Assembly (NCBI RefSeq): GCF_013371465.1
Contig: NZ_JABWDU010000002.1
Span: forward strand, 785,666 to 849,665
From: Ensifer oleiphilus
Lineage (GTDB): Bacteria; Pseudomonadota; Alphaproteobacteria; Rhizobiales; Rhizobiaceae
Direction: 5' to 3'
Length of the DNA: 64,000 nt
The notes beneath the pieces were generated by a model. The model was not told the origin of the DNA. It worked only from the letters and a program-made list of their open reading frames with translations, and did not search any database. This document shows, in pieces, positions 24,610 to 33,622 of this stretch; the first letter of the stretch is position 1; the number at the start of each line of letters is the position of its first letter. The position numbers were made by a program, and so were the translations under genes.

Positions 24610-26100
24610 ATGAGCCAGATCAAGAATGCAGCCTGCGTCGGCGGCGGTGTTATCGGCGGCGCCTGGGTGGCACGCTTCGCGCTTGCCGGCATCGACGTAA
24701 AAATCTTCGATCCGCATCCGGAAGCCGAGCGCATCATCGGCGAAGTCATGGCCAATGCCGAGCGCGCCTATGCCATGCTGACCATGGCGCCACTGCCGCC
24801 CAAGGGAAAACTCATCTTCTGCAAAAGCATCGAGGAAACCGTCAAGGACGCTGATTGGATTCAGGAAAGCGTGCCCGAGCGGCTGGAGCTGAAGCGCGGT
24901 GTCATCACCCAGATCGACGCGGCGGCACGGCCCGACGCGCTGATTGGCTCGTCGACTTCGGGCCTGCTACCGTCCGATCTGCAGGCCGAGATGAAGCATC
25001 CCGAACGCATGTTCGTGGCGCATCCCTATAACCCTGTCTACCTTCTGCCGCTGGTCGAACTCGTCGGCGGCAAGAAGACCTCGAAGACGACGATCGAGCG
25101 CGCCATGCTCGGCGTCGAGCAGATCGGCATGAAGGGCGTCGTCATCGCCAAGGAGATCGAGGCCTTCGTCGGCGACCGCCTGCTCGAAGCGCTCTGGCGC
25201 GAGGCGCTGTGGCTGATCCAGGACGACATCTGCGATACCGAGACGCTCGACAACGTCATGCGCTATTCCTTCGGCATGCGCTGGGCGCAGATGGGCCTGT
25301 TCGAGACCTACCGCATCGCCGGCGGCGAAGCCGGCATGCGCCACTTCCTCGCCCAGTTCGGCCCGTGCCTCAAATGGCCGTGGACCAAGTTTACCGACGT
25401 GGTCGATCTCGACGATGCGCTGGTGGAAAAGATCGGCGCCCAGTCGGATGCGCAGGCCGCTGGCCGCTCGATCCGCGAGCTTGAGCGCATCCGCGACGAA
25501 AACCTGGTCGGCATCATGCACGCGCTGAAATCGGGCAATGGCGGCGAAGGCTGGGGCGCTGGCAAGCTGCTCGCCGATTTCGAGGCCAAGCTCTGGGCCA
25601 ATGCCAAGAAGCCTGAAGCGGACCTGGGCGACGTCAAGCCGCTGCACATTCTCGACACCAAGGTCAGCGCTGCCTGGGTCGATTATAACGGCCACATGAC
25701 CGAGCATCGTTACCTCCAGGTGTTCGGGGATACTTCCGACGGCCTGTTGCGCCTGATCGGCGTCGACCTCGAATACGTCCGCGACGGCCACAGCTACTAT
25801 ACGGTCGAGACCCATATCCGCAATCTCGGCGAGGCCAAGCTCGGCGATGCGCTCTATTCGACCTGCCAGCTCCTGTCCTCGGACGAAAAGCGCCTGCATC
25901 TGTTCTCGACGATCTACAATGCCGCGACGAAGGAAGCGGTCGCCACCGCCGAGCAGATGATGCTGCACGTCGACAGCAAGGCCGGCAAGTCGGTCGCAGC
26001 ACCTGCCAAGGTGCTCGACAAGCTGAAGGCGATCACCGAGGCGCATGCAGGTCTGCCGACGCCCGAAGGCGCCGGACGGTTCGTCGGCCAGAAGCGCTGA
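24610..26100 (+). CDS. lcdH: L-carnitine 3-dehydrogenase fused to betainyl-CoA thioesterase
   Basis: A 496-residue fusion. Residues 1-320 are a 3-hydroxyacyl-CoA-dehydrogenase-like unit: the NAD loop CVGGGVIGGAW at about 9-19, GSSTSGLLPSDLQ, HPYNPVYLLPLVELVGG and the C-terminal helical part with RWAQMGLFETYRIAGGEAGM. Residues about 335-470 are a hot-dog thioesterase (AAWVDYNGHMTEHRYLQVF). The dehydrogenase oxidises carnitine to 3-dehydrocarnitine, and the thioesterase releases glycine betaine from betainyl-CoA after BKACE action. The same fusion is known in Sinorhizobium meliloti carnitine metabolism, whereas Pseudomonas has separate cdhA and cdhB. It starts 11 bases after the BKACE stop. Confidence 0.9.
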   Translation: MSQIKNAACVGGGVIGGAWVARFALAGIDVKIFDPHPEAERIIGEVMANAERAYAMLTMAPLPPKGKLIFCKSIEETVKDADWIQESVPERLELKRGVITQIDAAARPDALIGSSTSGLLPSDLQAEMKHPERMFVAHPYNPVYLLPLVELVGGKKTSKTTIERAMLGVEQIGMKGVVIAKEIEAFVGDRLLEALWREALWLIQDDICDTETLDNVMRYSFGMRWAQMGLFETYRIAGGEAGMRHFLAQFGPCLKWPWTKFTDVVDLDDALVEKIGAQSDAQAAGRSIRELERIRDENLVGIMHALKSGNGGEGWGAGKLLADFEAKLWANAKKPEADLGDVKPLHILDTKVSAAWVDYNGHMTEHRYLQVFGDTSDGLLRLIGVDLEYVRDGHSYYTVETHIRNLGEAKLGDALYSTCQLLSSDEKRLHLFSTIYNAATKEAVATAEQMMLHVDSKAGKSVAAPAKVLDKLKAITEAHAGLPTPEGAGRFVGQKR

Positions 26101-26130
26101 CTGCGCCAAAGCGGGCAATGTCGGGCGACG

Positions 26131-26297
26131 GCCCCTCATCCCGCTGCCGCGACCTTCTCCCCGTAGACGGGGAGAAGGGATCTGCCGCAACCGCTCGTTC
26201 CTTCAAAGGTCGCAGCGGTTCTTGATGGCCGAGACGGTGCGATACTCGAGAGGCATCCCCTCTCCCCGCCTGCGGGGAGAGGGTTAGGGTGAGGGGC
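26131..26297. repeat. RIME-like palindromic repeat
   Basis: It starts GCCCCTCATCCCGCTGCC, contains CCTTCTCCCCG...CGGGGAGAAGG, and ends with a second palindrome CCCCTCTCCCC...GGGTTAGGGTGAGGGG. It is a composite of both palindrome types found in this window. It separates the two carnitine degradation genes from the acyl-CoA dehydrogenase gene on the same strand. Confidence 0.8.
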
Positions 26298-26367
26298 AGG
26301 ACAGGCATGCCAGCGGCCGATGGGGAGATCGGCCACCGGCACGCAGACAGAACGCGAGGGAGAACAC

Positions 26368-27528
26368 ATGAATTTTGCACTGACCGAAGAACAGCAGATG
26401 ATCGTCGACACGGTCAGGAGCTTTGTCGAAACCGAAATCTATCCGCATGAAGACGAGGTCGAGCGCACCGGCGTGGTACCCCGCGAACTCGGCCAGGACA
26501 TTGCCCGCAAGTGCAAGGCGCTTGGATTCTTCGGCTGCAATTTCCCCGAAGAAGTCGGCGGCGCCGGTTTGGATCACACGTCCTTCACGCTGGTCGAGCG
26601 CGAGCTTGGCCGCGGCTCGATGGGCCTCACCGTTTTCTTCGGCCGTCCTTCGGGCATCCTGATGGCCTGCAACGACGAGCAGCGGGAAAAATACCTGCTG
26701 CCGGCCGTCAAGGGCGAAAAGTTCGACGCACTCGCCATGACCGAGCCGGATGCCGGCTCCGACGTGCGCGGCATGAAGTGTTTTGCCCGTCAGGACGGCG
26801 ACGACTGGATCGTCAACGGCACCAAGCATTTCATCAGTCATGCCGACATCGCCGACTTCGTCATCGTCTTCATCGCCACCGGCGAAGAGGACACGCCGCG
26901 CGGGCCGAAAAAGAAGATCACCTGTTTCCTCGTCGATCGCGGCACGCCCGGCTTCGAGATCCGCAAGGGCTACAATTCGGTCTCGCATCGCGGATACAAC
27001 AACTGCGTCCTGACCTTCGACGATTGCCGCCTGCCCTCCGCCCAGATCCTCGGCGAGGTGCACAAGGGCTTCGACGTCGCCAACGACTGGCTGTTTGCAA
27101 CCCGGCTGACGGTGGCGGCGACCTCGGTCGGCCGCGCCCGCCGAGCCTTCGACTATGCGCTGAACTATGCCGCCGAGCGCAAGCAGTTCGGCAAGCCGAT
27201 CGGCGCCAACCAGGGCGTCTCCTTCAAGCTCGCCGACATGATCACCGAGATCGACGCCGCCGACCTCCTGACGCTGTCGGCTGCCTGGCGCCTTGACAAC
27301 GGCCTGCCCTCCAACCGCGAAATCGCGTCCGCCAAGGTCTTCGCCACCGAAATGCTCGCCCGCGTCACGGACGAGGCGATCCAGATCTTTGGCGGCATGG
27401 GCCTGATGGACGACCTGCCGCTCGCCCGCTTCTGGCGCGACGCCCGCGTCGAGCGCATCTGGGACGGTACCTCCGAAATCCAGCGCCACATCATCAGCCG
27501 CGACCTGCTCCGGCCGCTGGGAGCGTGA
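26368..27528 (+). CDS. acyl-CoA dehydrogenase, probable gamma-butyrobetainyl-CoA dehydrogenase
   Basis: A 386-residue acyl-CoA dehydrogenase of normal length. Family marks are ALAMTEPDAGSDVRG, the FAD/substrate loop VNGTKHFISHADIADFVIV, RKQFGKPIGANQGVSFKLAD and QIFGGMGLMDDLPLARFWRD. At the usual Glu-Gly-Thr position of MCAD-type enzymes it reads WDGTSEIQR, with aspartate in place of the catalytic glutamate, so the base may be this Asp or lie elsewhere. Together with the CoA ligase and CaiD downstream it would oxidise gamma-butyrobetainyl-CoA to crotonobetainyl-CoA. That gene content matches the characterised S. meliloti route from gamma-butyrobetaine to carnitine. The ATG at 26368 follows GAGGGAGA. 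Confidence 0.85.
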   Translation: MNFALTEEQQMIVDTVRSFVETEIYPHEDEVERTGVVPRELGQDIARKCKALGFFGCNFPEEVGGAGLDHTSFTLVERELGRGSMGLTVFFGRPSGILMACNDEQREKYLLPAVKGEKFDALAMTEPDAGSDVRGMKCFARQDGDDWIVNGTKHFISHADIADFVIVFIATGEEDTPRGPKKKITCFLVDRGTPGFEIRKGYNSVSHRGYNNCVLTFDDCRLPSAQILGEVHKGFDVANDWLFATRLTVAATSVGRARRAFDYALNYAAERKQFGKPIGANQGVSFKLADMITEIDAADLLTLSAAWRLDNGLPSNREIASAKVFATEMLARVTDEAIQIFGGMGLMDDLPLARFWRDARVERIWDGTSEIQRHIISRDLLRPLGA

Positions 27529-27555
27529 CGGGATGACAACGGTTTTCGCTCCCCC

Positions 27556-27710
27556 CCTCATTCCCGTGCTCGTCACAGGAATCCAGCAGCGGCACGTCCG
27601 TGCCGCGCATGACCAGAACACGACCGGCATTGGCGCCGGGAAAAAGAAAGCTCCTATCGGCTTGCCGACGCAAGCTGGTTGGATTCCTGTGACAAGCACA
27701 GGAATGAGGG
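27556..27710. repeat. long inverted repeat, rhizobial-type intergenic element
   Basis: The arms are CATTCCCGTGCTCGTCACAG on the left (27559 onward) and the inverse CTGTGACAAGCACAGGAATG on the right (ending 27706), about 100 bases apart. Each arm is itself a small palindrome (CTGTG...CACAG). A related single arm occurs at 58971-59000. It fills the gap between the acyl-CoA dehydrogenase and CoA ligase genes. Confidence 0.7.
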
Positions 27711-27723
27711 AGTGCACGTCCGC

Positions 27724-29793
27724 ATGACCCACACACCCCGCTCCCTCGACCGCCTGATCCGACCGAAATCCATCGCCGTCTTCGGCGGCAAGGAGGCGCG
27801 GCGGGTCATCGAACAATGCGACAAGATGGGCTTTGCCGGCGACATCTGGCCGGTGCATCCACGGGAGGACCAGATCCTCGGCCGCAAGTGCTACCGCTCG
27901 GTCGCCGATCTTCCTGGTGCCCCTGACGCCTCCTTTGTTGGCGTCAACCGGCAGCTGACGATCGAGATCATATCGGCCCTTTCGGCGCGCGGTGCCGGCG
28001 GTGCCGTCTGTTACGCCTCCGGCTTCCGCGAGGCGGCAAGCGAACTCGACGACGGCAACGACATGCAGGAGGCGCTGGTCGCGGCTGCCGGCGACATGCC
28101 GATCGTCGGCCCCAACTGCTACGGCTTCATCAACATGCTCGATGGCGCCCTGCTCTGGCCCGACCAGCACGGCATGCAGCGCGTCGACAGGGGCGTTGCC
28201 GTGCTGACGCAATCCTCCAACATCGCCTGCAACATCTCGATGCAGACACGCGGCCTGCCGCTCGCCTACCTCATGACCGCCGGCAACCAGGCGCAGACAG
28301 GCCTTTCCGACATCGCCTGCGCCGTGCTCGAAGACCCGCGCGTCACCGCCGTCGGCCTGCATATCGAGGGCTTCGACAGCATTGCTGCACTCGAGCGGCT
28401 GGCAACCCGCGCCCGCGAGCTCGGCAAACCGGTAGTGACACTGAAGGTCGGCAAGTCGGAGGCAGCCCAGCTTGCTACGGTCTCTCACACCGCCTCGCTT
28501 GCCGGCAATGATCGGGTATCCTCGGCGCTGCTTGCCCGCCTCGGCATCGGTCGTGTCGATACGCTGCCGGCGCTGCTGGAAACGTTGAAGCTGCTGCATG
28601 TCGCCGGCCCGCTCGAAAGCAACGAAATCTCCTCGATGAGTTGTTCGGGCGGCGAGGCCTCGTTGATGGCCGACGCCGGCGTGCGCCACCGCGTGAACTA
28701 TCGGGCGCTGCTTGACGAGCAGCGCCGTCCCTTGAAGGAAGCGCTGGGCGAGATGGTGACAATCGCCAATCCGCTCGACTACCACACCTTCGTCTGGGGC
28801 AACCGCGAGAAGCAGATGACAGCGTTTAGCGCCATGATGAAGGGCGGCTATGCACTCAACCTCATTGTGCTCGACTTTCCCCGTCAGGACCGCTGCGACG
28901 CGGCCGACTGGGTGACGACCTGCGACGCAGTGATCGACGCGGCGAAGGCGACCGGCGCGCGCGCCGGGATCGTTGCCAGCCTCGGAGAAAACATGCCGGA
29001 GCAGACGGCGCTGTCGTTGATGGCGGCGGGCGTCATCCCCTTTTTCGGCATCGACGAAGCACTTGCGGCGGTCGAGACCGCAGCCGGAATCGGCGCGGCC
29101 TGGGCGAAGCCTGCGCCGCCGAAGCTCCTCAATGGCGGCGTTTCCGGCGGTGGCGGAGCGTCGATCACGCTCAGCGAGCATGACGCCAAGACGGAGCTTT
29201 CCGCCTCGGGCTTGAGGATCCCGCCGGGCAAGACCGCAACGACGCCGCAAGACGCTGCCAATGCCGCCGAGAGCCTCGGCTTTCCTGTCGTTCTCAAGGG
29301 TCTGGGCGTTGCCCACAAGACCGAGGCCGGCGCGGTCAAGCTCAATCTGGCAAGCCGCGAAGAGGTGCTTGCGGCAGCGGAAGCGATGGCTTCGGTGGCA
29401 TCGGGATATCTCGTCGAGAAGATGGTGGCAACGCCGGTGGCCGAACTGATCATCGGCGCCATGCGCGACCCGGTCGCAGGCCCGGTGTTGACCATCGGTG
29501 CAGGCGGCATCCTGGTGGAACTGCTCGATGATTCCGCCATCCTGACACTGCCGACGACGCCGGAGCTGATCCACGAGGCCATCGACGGCCTGAAGATCCG
29601 CAAGCTTCTCGACGGCTATCGCGGCGGACCGAAGGGCGATTTCGCAGCCCTTGCCGAGGCTGTCGCCGCTGCGGCATCCTATGTCGTTTCAAACGCTTCA
29701 ATGCTCGAAGAACTCGATATCAATCCTTTAATGGTGTTACCGGAAGGCCATGGAGCCATCGCCGCCGACGCCCTGATCCGCCGGAGGAACTGA
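27724..29793 (+). CDS. acyl-CoA synthetase (NDP-forming type), probable betaine CoA ligase
   Basis: A 689-residue protein of the acetate-CoA ligase (ADP-forming) superfamily with both subunits fused. Residues about 1-130 are a CoA-binding Rossmann domain (RPKSIAVFGGKEARRVIEQC), then come succinyl-CoA-ligase-like domains with the likely phosphohistidine in VSHTASLAGNDR, and a C-terminal ATP-grasp (GFPVVLKGLGVAHKTEAGAV, ending ELDINPLMVLPEG). It would activate gamma-butyrobetaine, crotonobetaine or carnitine to the CoA thioester. E. coli CaiC uses an AMP-forming fold, so the chemistry here differs while the step is the same. The ATG at 27724 is used; GTG codons slightly upstream are possible. 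The CaiD gene starts 4 bases after its stop. Confidence 0.85.
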   Translation: MTHTPRSLDRLIRPKSIAVFGGKEARRVIEQCDKMGFAGDIWPVHPREDQILGRKCYRSVADLPGAPDASFVGVNRQLTIEIISALSARGAGGAVCYASGFREAASELDDGNDMQEALVAAAGDMPIVGPNCYGFINMLDGALLWPDQHGMQRVDRGVAVLTQSSNIACNISMQTRGLPLAYLMTAGNQAQTGLSDIACAVLEDPRVTAVGLHIEGFDSIAALERLATRARELGKPVVTLKVGKSEAAQLATVSHTASLAGNDRVSSALLARLGIGRVDTLPALLETLKLLHVAGPLESNEISSMSCSGGEASLMADAGVRHRVNYRALLDEQRRPLKEALGEMVTIANPLDYHTFVWGNREKQMTAFSAMMKGGYALNLIVLDFPRQDRCDAADWVTTCDAVIDAAKATGARAGIVASLGENMPEQTALSLMAAGVIPFFGIDEALAAVETAAGIGAAWAKPAPPKLLNGGVSGGGGASITLSEHDAKTELSASGLRIPPGKTATTPQDAANAAESLGFPVVLKGLGVAHKTEAGAVKLNLASREEVLAAAEAMASVASGYLVEKMVATPVAELIIGAMRDPVAGPVLTIGAGGILVELLDDSAILTLPTTPELIHEAIDGLKIRKLLDGYRGGPKGDFAALAEAVAAAASYVVSNASMLEELDINPLMVLPEGHGAIAADALIRRRN

Positions 29794-29797
29794 CGCC

Positions 29798-30580
29798 ATG
29801 ACCGGACCGATCCTGACCCGCCGCGAAGGCGGCATTCTCGAAGTGACGATCGACCGGCCGAAGGCGAACGCCATCGACCTGAAGACCAGCCGGGTGATGG
29901 GCGAAATCTTCGCCGGCTTCCGCGACGATGACAGCCTGCGCGTCGCCATCATCACGGGTGCCGGCGAGAAATTCTTCTGTCCGGGATGGGACCTGAAGGC
30001 GGCCGCCGCCGGCGATGCGGTCGACGGCGATTACGGCATCGGCGGCTTCGGTGGCCTGCAGGAACTGCGCGACCTCAACAAACCGGTCATTGCCGCCGTC
30101 AACGGCATCTGCTGCGGTGGCGGCCTCGAAATCGCGCTGTCGACTGACCTGATCCTGGCGGCCGAGCACGCGACCTTCGCGCTGCCGGAAATCCGCTCGG
30201 GCACCGTTGCCGACGCCGCCTCGATCAAGCTGCCGAAGCGCATCCCCTACCACATCGCCATGGACATGCTCCTGACCGGCCGCTGGCTCGACGTCGTCGA
30301 GGCCAACCGCTGGGGCTTCGTCAACGAGATCCTGCCCGCCGACAAGCTGATGGCGCGCGCCTGGGAACTGGCGCGGCTGCTCGAAAGCGGCCCGCCGCTG
30401 GTCTACGCCGCAATCAAGGAAGTGGTGCGCGCCGCCGAGGGCGAGACCTTCCAGACGACCATGAACAAGATCACCCGCCGGCAGTTCAAGACCGTCGACA
30501 TTCTCTATTCGAGCGAGGACCAGCTGGAGGGCGCAAAGGCTTTTGCCGAAAAGCGAGACCCGGTCTGGAAGGGGCGCTGA
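29798..30580 (+). CDS. caiD: carnitinyl-CoA dehydratase (crotonobetainyl-CoA hydratase)
   Basis: A 260-residue crotonase-family protein with strong resemblance to E. coli CaiD. It shares ILEVTIDRPKANAIDLKTS near the start, GAGEKFFCPGWDLKAAA, VNGICCGGGLEIAL in the oxyanion-hole region and the diagnostic end AFAEKRDPVWKGR. Family knowledge: CaiD reversibly hydrates crotonobetainyl-CoA to L-carnitinyl-CoA. As the last gene of the carnitine block it completes the conversion of gamma-butyrobetaine to carnitine, which the BKACE and dehydrogenase-thioesterase then degrade. It starts 4 bases after the CoA ligase, so the two are co-translated. Confidence 0.92.
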   Translation: MTGPILTRREGGILEVTIDRPKANAIDLKTSRVMGEIFAGFRDDDSLRVAIITGAGEKFFCPGWDLKAAAAGDAVDGDYGIGGFGGLQELRDLNKPVIAAVNGICCGGGLEIALSTDLILAAEHATFALPEIRSGTVADAASIKLPKRIPYHIAMDMLLTGRWLDVVEANRWGFVNEILPADKLMARAWELARLLESGPPLVYAAIKEVVRAAEGETFQTTMNKITRRQFKTVDILYSSEDQLEGAKAFAEKRDPVWKGR

Positions 30581-30917
30581 GACGCTGCCAGAGGCGGCGC
30601 AGGACTGAAAAACGTGCCGGTGATTCGGCGAAACCACGTCACGGAACGCGCAGGGATATTCGCGCGCAGCCGAAGGCTATCCATAAATCAGCCTTATGGA
30701 AATAAATGATAATTTAGGACGTTACAAGGTTCATCCAAGCGATTAGGCTTATCGATCTGAAGCCAAAAGCGTCCGCCCGGGAAAGGAGACTACAGGCAAT
30801 CGAAGATGAAAAATGGCCCGAACGGCCGATCCGAAAGCCATCCGCAAGGTGGCGGTACGCAGCAATCTCTACCAACCACAACGAACGGCGAATGCCGACA
30901 AAGAAGGGAACAGGGGA
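30581..30917. promoter_or_regulatory. intergenic region before the peptide-type ABC operon
   Basis: A 337-base stretch without a credible gene. The part at 30680-30725 is clearly AT-rich for this window (for example GGAAATAAATGATAATTTAG) and is the likely promoter of the binding-protein gene at 30918, which has GGGAACAGGGGA just before its ATG. I see no strong hairpin that would act as a terminator after caiD. Confidence 0.45.
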
Positions 30918-32507
30918 ATGAGCGATTACAAGGATTACCTCACACGACAGGTCATGCTCGGCAAGATGAACCGGCGTGAATTTCTCGGACGCGCGGCTGC
31001 AGCCGGCATCCTCGCATCGACCGCCGGCACGCTGTTTGCCACGAGCGCAGAGGCCCAGGAGCCCAAGCGCGGCGGCCATCTGAAGCTTGGCCTCGAAGGC
31101 GCTGCCGCAACGGACAGCAAGGACCCGGCCAAGGCACTCTCGCAATTCATGTTCGTCGTCGGCCGCAACTGGGGCGACATGCTGGTCGAAAGCCATCCGA
31201 CATCAGGCGCGCCGGTGCCAGCCCTCGCCGAATCCTGGGAACCATCGGCAGACGCCTCGACCTGGACCTTCGCGATCCGCAAGGGCGTGAAGTTCCACGA
31301 CGGCAAGGAACTGACGATCGACGACGTTATCAAGACGCTGCAGCGACACACCGACGAAAAATCGGAGTCCGGCGCGCTCGGCGTGATGAAGTCGATCAAG
31401 GAAATCAAGGCGGACGGCGACAAGCTGGTCTTGACCCTGACGGAAGGCAATGCCGACCTGCCGCTGCTCCTGACCGACTACCACCTGATCATCCAGCCGA
31501 ACGGCGGTCTCGACGCCCCAGACGCCATGATCGGCACCGGCCCCTACAAGGTCGCGAGTTTTGAGCCCGGCGTGCGCGCCACTTTCGAGCGCAACGCCGA
31601 CGACTGGCGCACCGATCGCGGCTTCGTCGATTCGGTCGAACTGATCGCCATGAACGACGCCACGGCCCGCATCGCGGCCCTGTCCTCCGGTCAGGTCCAC
31701 TTCATCAACCGCGTCGACCCGAAAACCGTCAACCTCCTGAAGAAGGCGCCCACCGTCGAGATCCTGAACACGTCAGGCCGCGGCCACTACGTCTTCATCA
31801 TGCATTGCAACACCGCGCCGTTCGACAACAACGACCTGCGCATGGCGCTGAAGTACTCGATGGACCGCGAAACCATGGTTGAGCGCATCCTTGGCGGCTA
31901 CGGCAAGGTCGGCAACGACTTCCCGATCAACGATACCTACGCCCTCTTCCCCGAAGGCATCGAGCAGCGCGCCTACGACCCCGACAAGGCCGCCTTCCAC
32001 TACAAGAAGTCCGGCCACAGCGGCCCGGTGCTGTTGCGCACCTCCGACGTCGCCTTCCCGGGTGCGGTCGACGCGGCCGTTCTCTACCAGGAGAGCGCCA
32101 AGAAGGCCGGCATCGAGATCGAGGTCAAGCGCGAACCGGGCGACGGCTACTGGACCAACGTCTGGAACGTCCAGCCCTTCTCCACCTCCTACTGGGGCGG
32201 TCGTCCGACCCAGGACCAGATGTATTCGACGGCTTATCTGTCGACCGCCGACTGGAACGACACCCGCTTCCTCAGGCCCGACTTCGACAAGATCCTGCTC
32301 GAGGCACGCGCCGAGCTGGACGAGGCCAAGCGTAAGGACATGTACCGCACCATGGCCACGATGGTCCGTGACGAAGGCGGCCTGATCCTGCCGATGTTCA
32401 ACGACTTCGTGAACGCCTCCACCAAGCAGGTGAAGGGCTTCGTCCACGATATCGGCAACGACATGTCGAACGGCTACGTCGCCACCCGCGTCTGGCTCGA
32501 CGCCTGA
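30918..32507 (+). CDS. peptide/nickel-type ABC transporter substrate-binding protein 1, Tat signal
   Basis: A 529-residue SBP family 5 (DppA/OppA) periplasmic protein. A twin-arginine signal MNRREFLGRAAAAGILASTA ends near SAEAQEP. The mature protein has the family sequence LAESWEPSADASTWTFAIRK GVKFHDG and the later EGIEQRAYDPDKAAFHYKKS segment. The ATG at 30918 lies after AGGGGA; an earlier open frame from 30813 lacks signal-peptide logic. It is followed by overlapping permease genes. A second gene at 37490-39079 encodes a protein of identical length and closely similar sequence. The ligand may be a peptide or, from the neighbouring carnitine genes, another amine; neither is shown by the sequence. 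Confidence 0.88.
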   Translation: MSDYKDYLTRQVMLGKMNRREFLGRAAAAGILASTAGTLFATSAEAQEPKRGGHLKLGLEGAAATDSKDPAKALSQFMFVVGRNWGDMLVESHPTSGAPVPALAESWEPSADASTWTFAIRKGVKFHDGKELTIDDVIKTLQRHTDEKSESGALGVMKSIKEIKADGDKLVLTLTEGNADLPLLLTDYHLIIQPNGGLDAPDAMIGTGPYKVASFEPGVRATFERNADDWRTDRGFVDSVELIAMNDATARIAALSSGQVHFINRVDPKTVNLLKKAPTVEILNTSGRGHYVFIMHCNTAPFDNNDLRMALKYSMDRETMVERILGGYGKVGNDFPINDTYALFPEGIEQRAYDPDKAAFHYKKSGHSGPVLLRTSDVAFPGAVDAAVLYQESAKKAGIEIEVKREPGDGYWTNVWNVQPFSTSYWGGRPTQDQMYSTAYLSTADWNDTRFLRPDFDKILLEARAELDEAKRKDMYRTMATMVRDEGGLILPMFNDFVNASTKQVKGFVHDIGNDMSNGYVATRVWLDA

Positions 32508-33622
32508 TGATGGAAAGCGGACCGATGACTGGTCCGGTTCCGACGGATGGGACCGCGGATGGAGCACATCCGCGGTCTGCCGATCTTTCCGGTGTACCAG
32601 CAAAACCCAACCCCGCCGAAGCCAAGGGCGAAATCGATGGTACCTTCTGGCGGCGCTTCACGTTTCGCCGTCCGCTCGCGGCGCTGATCCTTCAGCGCCT
32701 CGGCTTGAGCGTCGGCCTGCTTTTCGCCGTGTCGCTGATGATATCAGGCGGCATCGAGGCGCTGCCCGGCGACTTCGCCACCACCTATCTCGGTCAGTCG
32801 GCAACGCCGCAAGCGGTCGAAAACATCCGCAAGGACCTCGGCCTCGACAAGCCCTGGAGCGAGCGGTATCTCTCCTGGCTCGGTGGCGCCGTGCAAGGTG
32901 ATTTCGGCACCTCCTGGGCCAGCAAGAATTCTGTCGGCGAACAGATCGGCAAGCGTCTCGGCAATTCGCTGTTTCTCGCCTTCTTCGCCGCGATCGTTTC
33001 CGTGCCGCTTGCGGTCGGCTTGGGCATGCTCGCCGTGCAGTTTCGCAACCGCCTGCCCGACAAGATCATCAACGTCGTCTCGCTTGCGGCCATCTCGCTG
33101 CCCGAGTTCTTCGTCGGTTACCTCCTGATCATGTTCTTCGCCGTCAAATTCGGCGTCGCCACCTTCCCGGCGACGGTCTATGACAGCATGAGCTTGACGG
33201 AGCGTCTCTCGGCGATCGCCCTCCCCGTCGCAACCCTCGTGCTCGTCGTTCTCGCGCACATGATGCGCATGACGAGAGCTGCGATCCTCAACGTCATGTC
33301 GTCGGCCTATGTCGAGACGGCCGAACTCAAGGGTCTCGGCATGTTCCGCATCATCGCCCGCCACGCTGCGCCCAATGCCGTGGCGCCGGTCATCAACGTC
33401 ATCGCCCTCAACCTTGCCTATCTCGTCGTCGGCGTCGTCGTGGTCGAGGTGGTGTTCGTTTATCCCGGCATGGGGCAATACATGGTGGATGCGGTGACCG
33501 TGCGCGACATGCCGGTGGTTCAGGCCTGCGGCCTGATCTTTGCCGCCTTCTACATCTTCCTCAACATGGCGGCCGACATCATCGCCATTCTCGCCAACCC
33601 GAGACTGAGGCATCCGCGATGA
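32507..33622 (+). CDS. DppB-like ABC transporter permease
   Basis: A 371-residue permease of the DppB/OppB family. It has an unusual N-terminal cytoplasmic extension of about 60 residues rich in Pro, Gly and Asp before the first membrane helix (LILQRLGLSVGLLFAVSLM). Family marks are LGLDKPWSERYLSWLGGAVQGDFG in the periplasmic part, RMTRAAILNVMSSAYVETAE with the coupling loop ELKGLG, and VVVVEVVFVYPGMGQYMVDA near the end. The ATG overlaps the binding-protein stop (TGATG), and the next permease overlaps its own stop by 4 bases. An internal start is possible if the extension is not translated. Confidence 0.87.
   Translation: MMESGPMTGPVPTDGTADGAHPRSADLSGVPAKPNPAEAKGEIDGTFWRRFTFRRPLAALILQRLGLSVGLLFAVSLMISGGIEALPGDFATTYLGQSATPQAVENIRKDLGLDKPWSERYLSWLGGAVQGDFGTSWASKNSVGEQIGKRLGNSLFLAFFAAIVSVPLAVGLGMLAVQFRNRLPDKIINVVSLAAISLPEFFVGYLLIMFFAVKFGVATFPATVYDSMSLTERLSAIALPVATLVLVVLAHMMRMTRAAILNVMSSAYVETAELKGLGMFRIIARHAAPNAVAPVINVIALNLAYLVVGVVVVEVVFVYPGMGQYMVDAVTVRDMPVVQACGLIFAAFYIFLNMAADIIAILANPRLRHPR

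Noticed and set aside
26284-29574. A 1096-codon open frame on the minus strand opposite the acyl-CoA dehydrogenase and CoA ligase genes
   Set aside because: It is antisense to two well-supported genes, crosses a RIME-like repeat, and its translation has no domain features. Long antisense frames are expected in GC-rich DNA.
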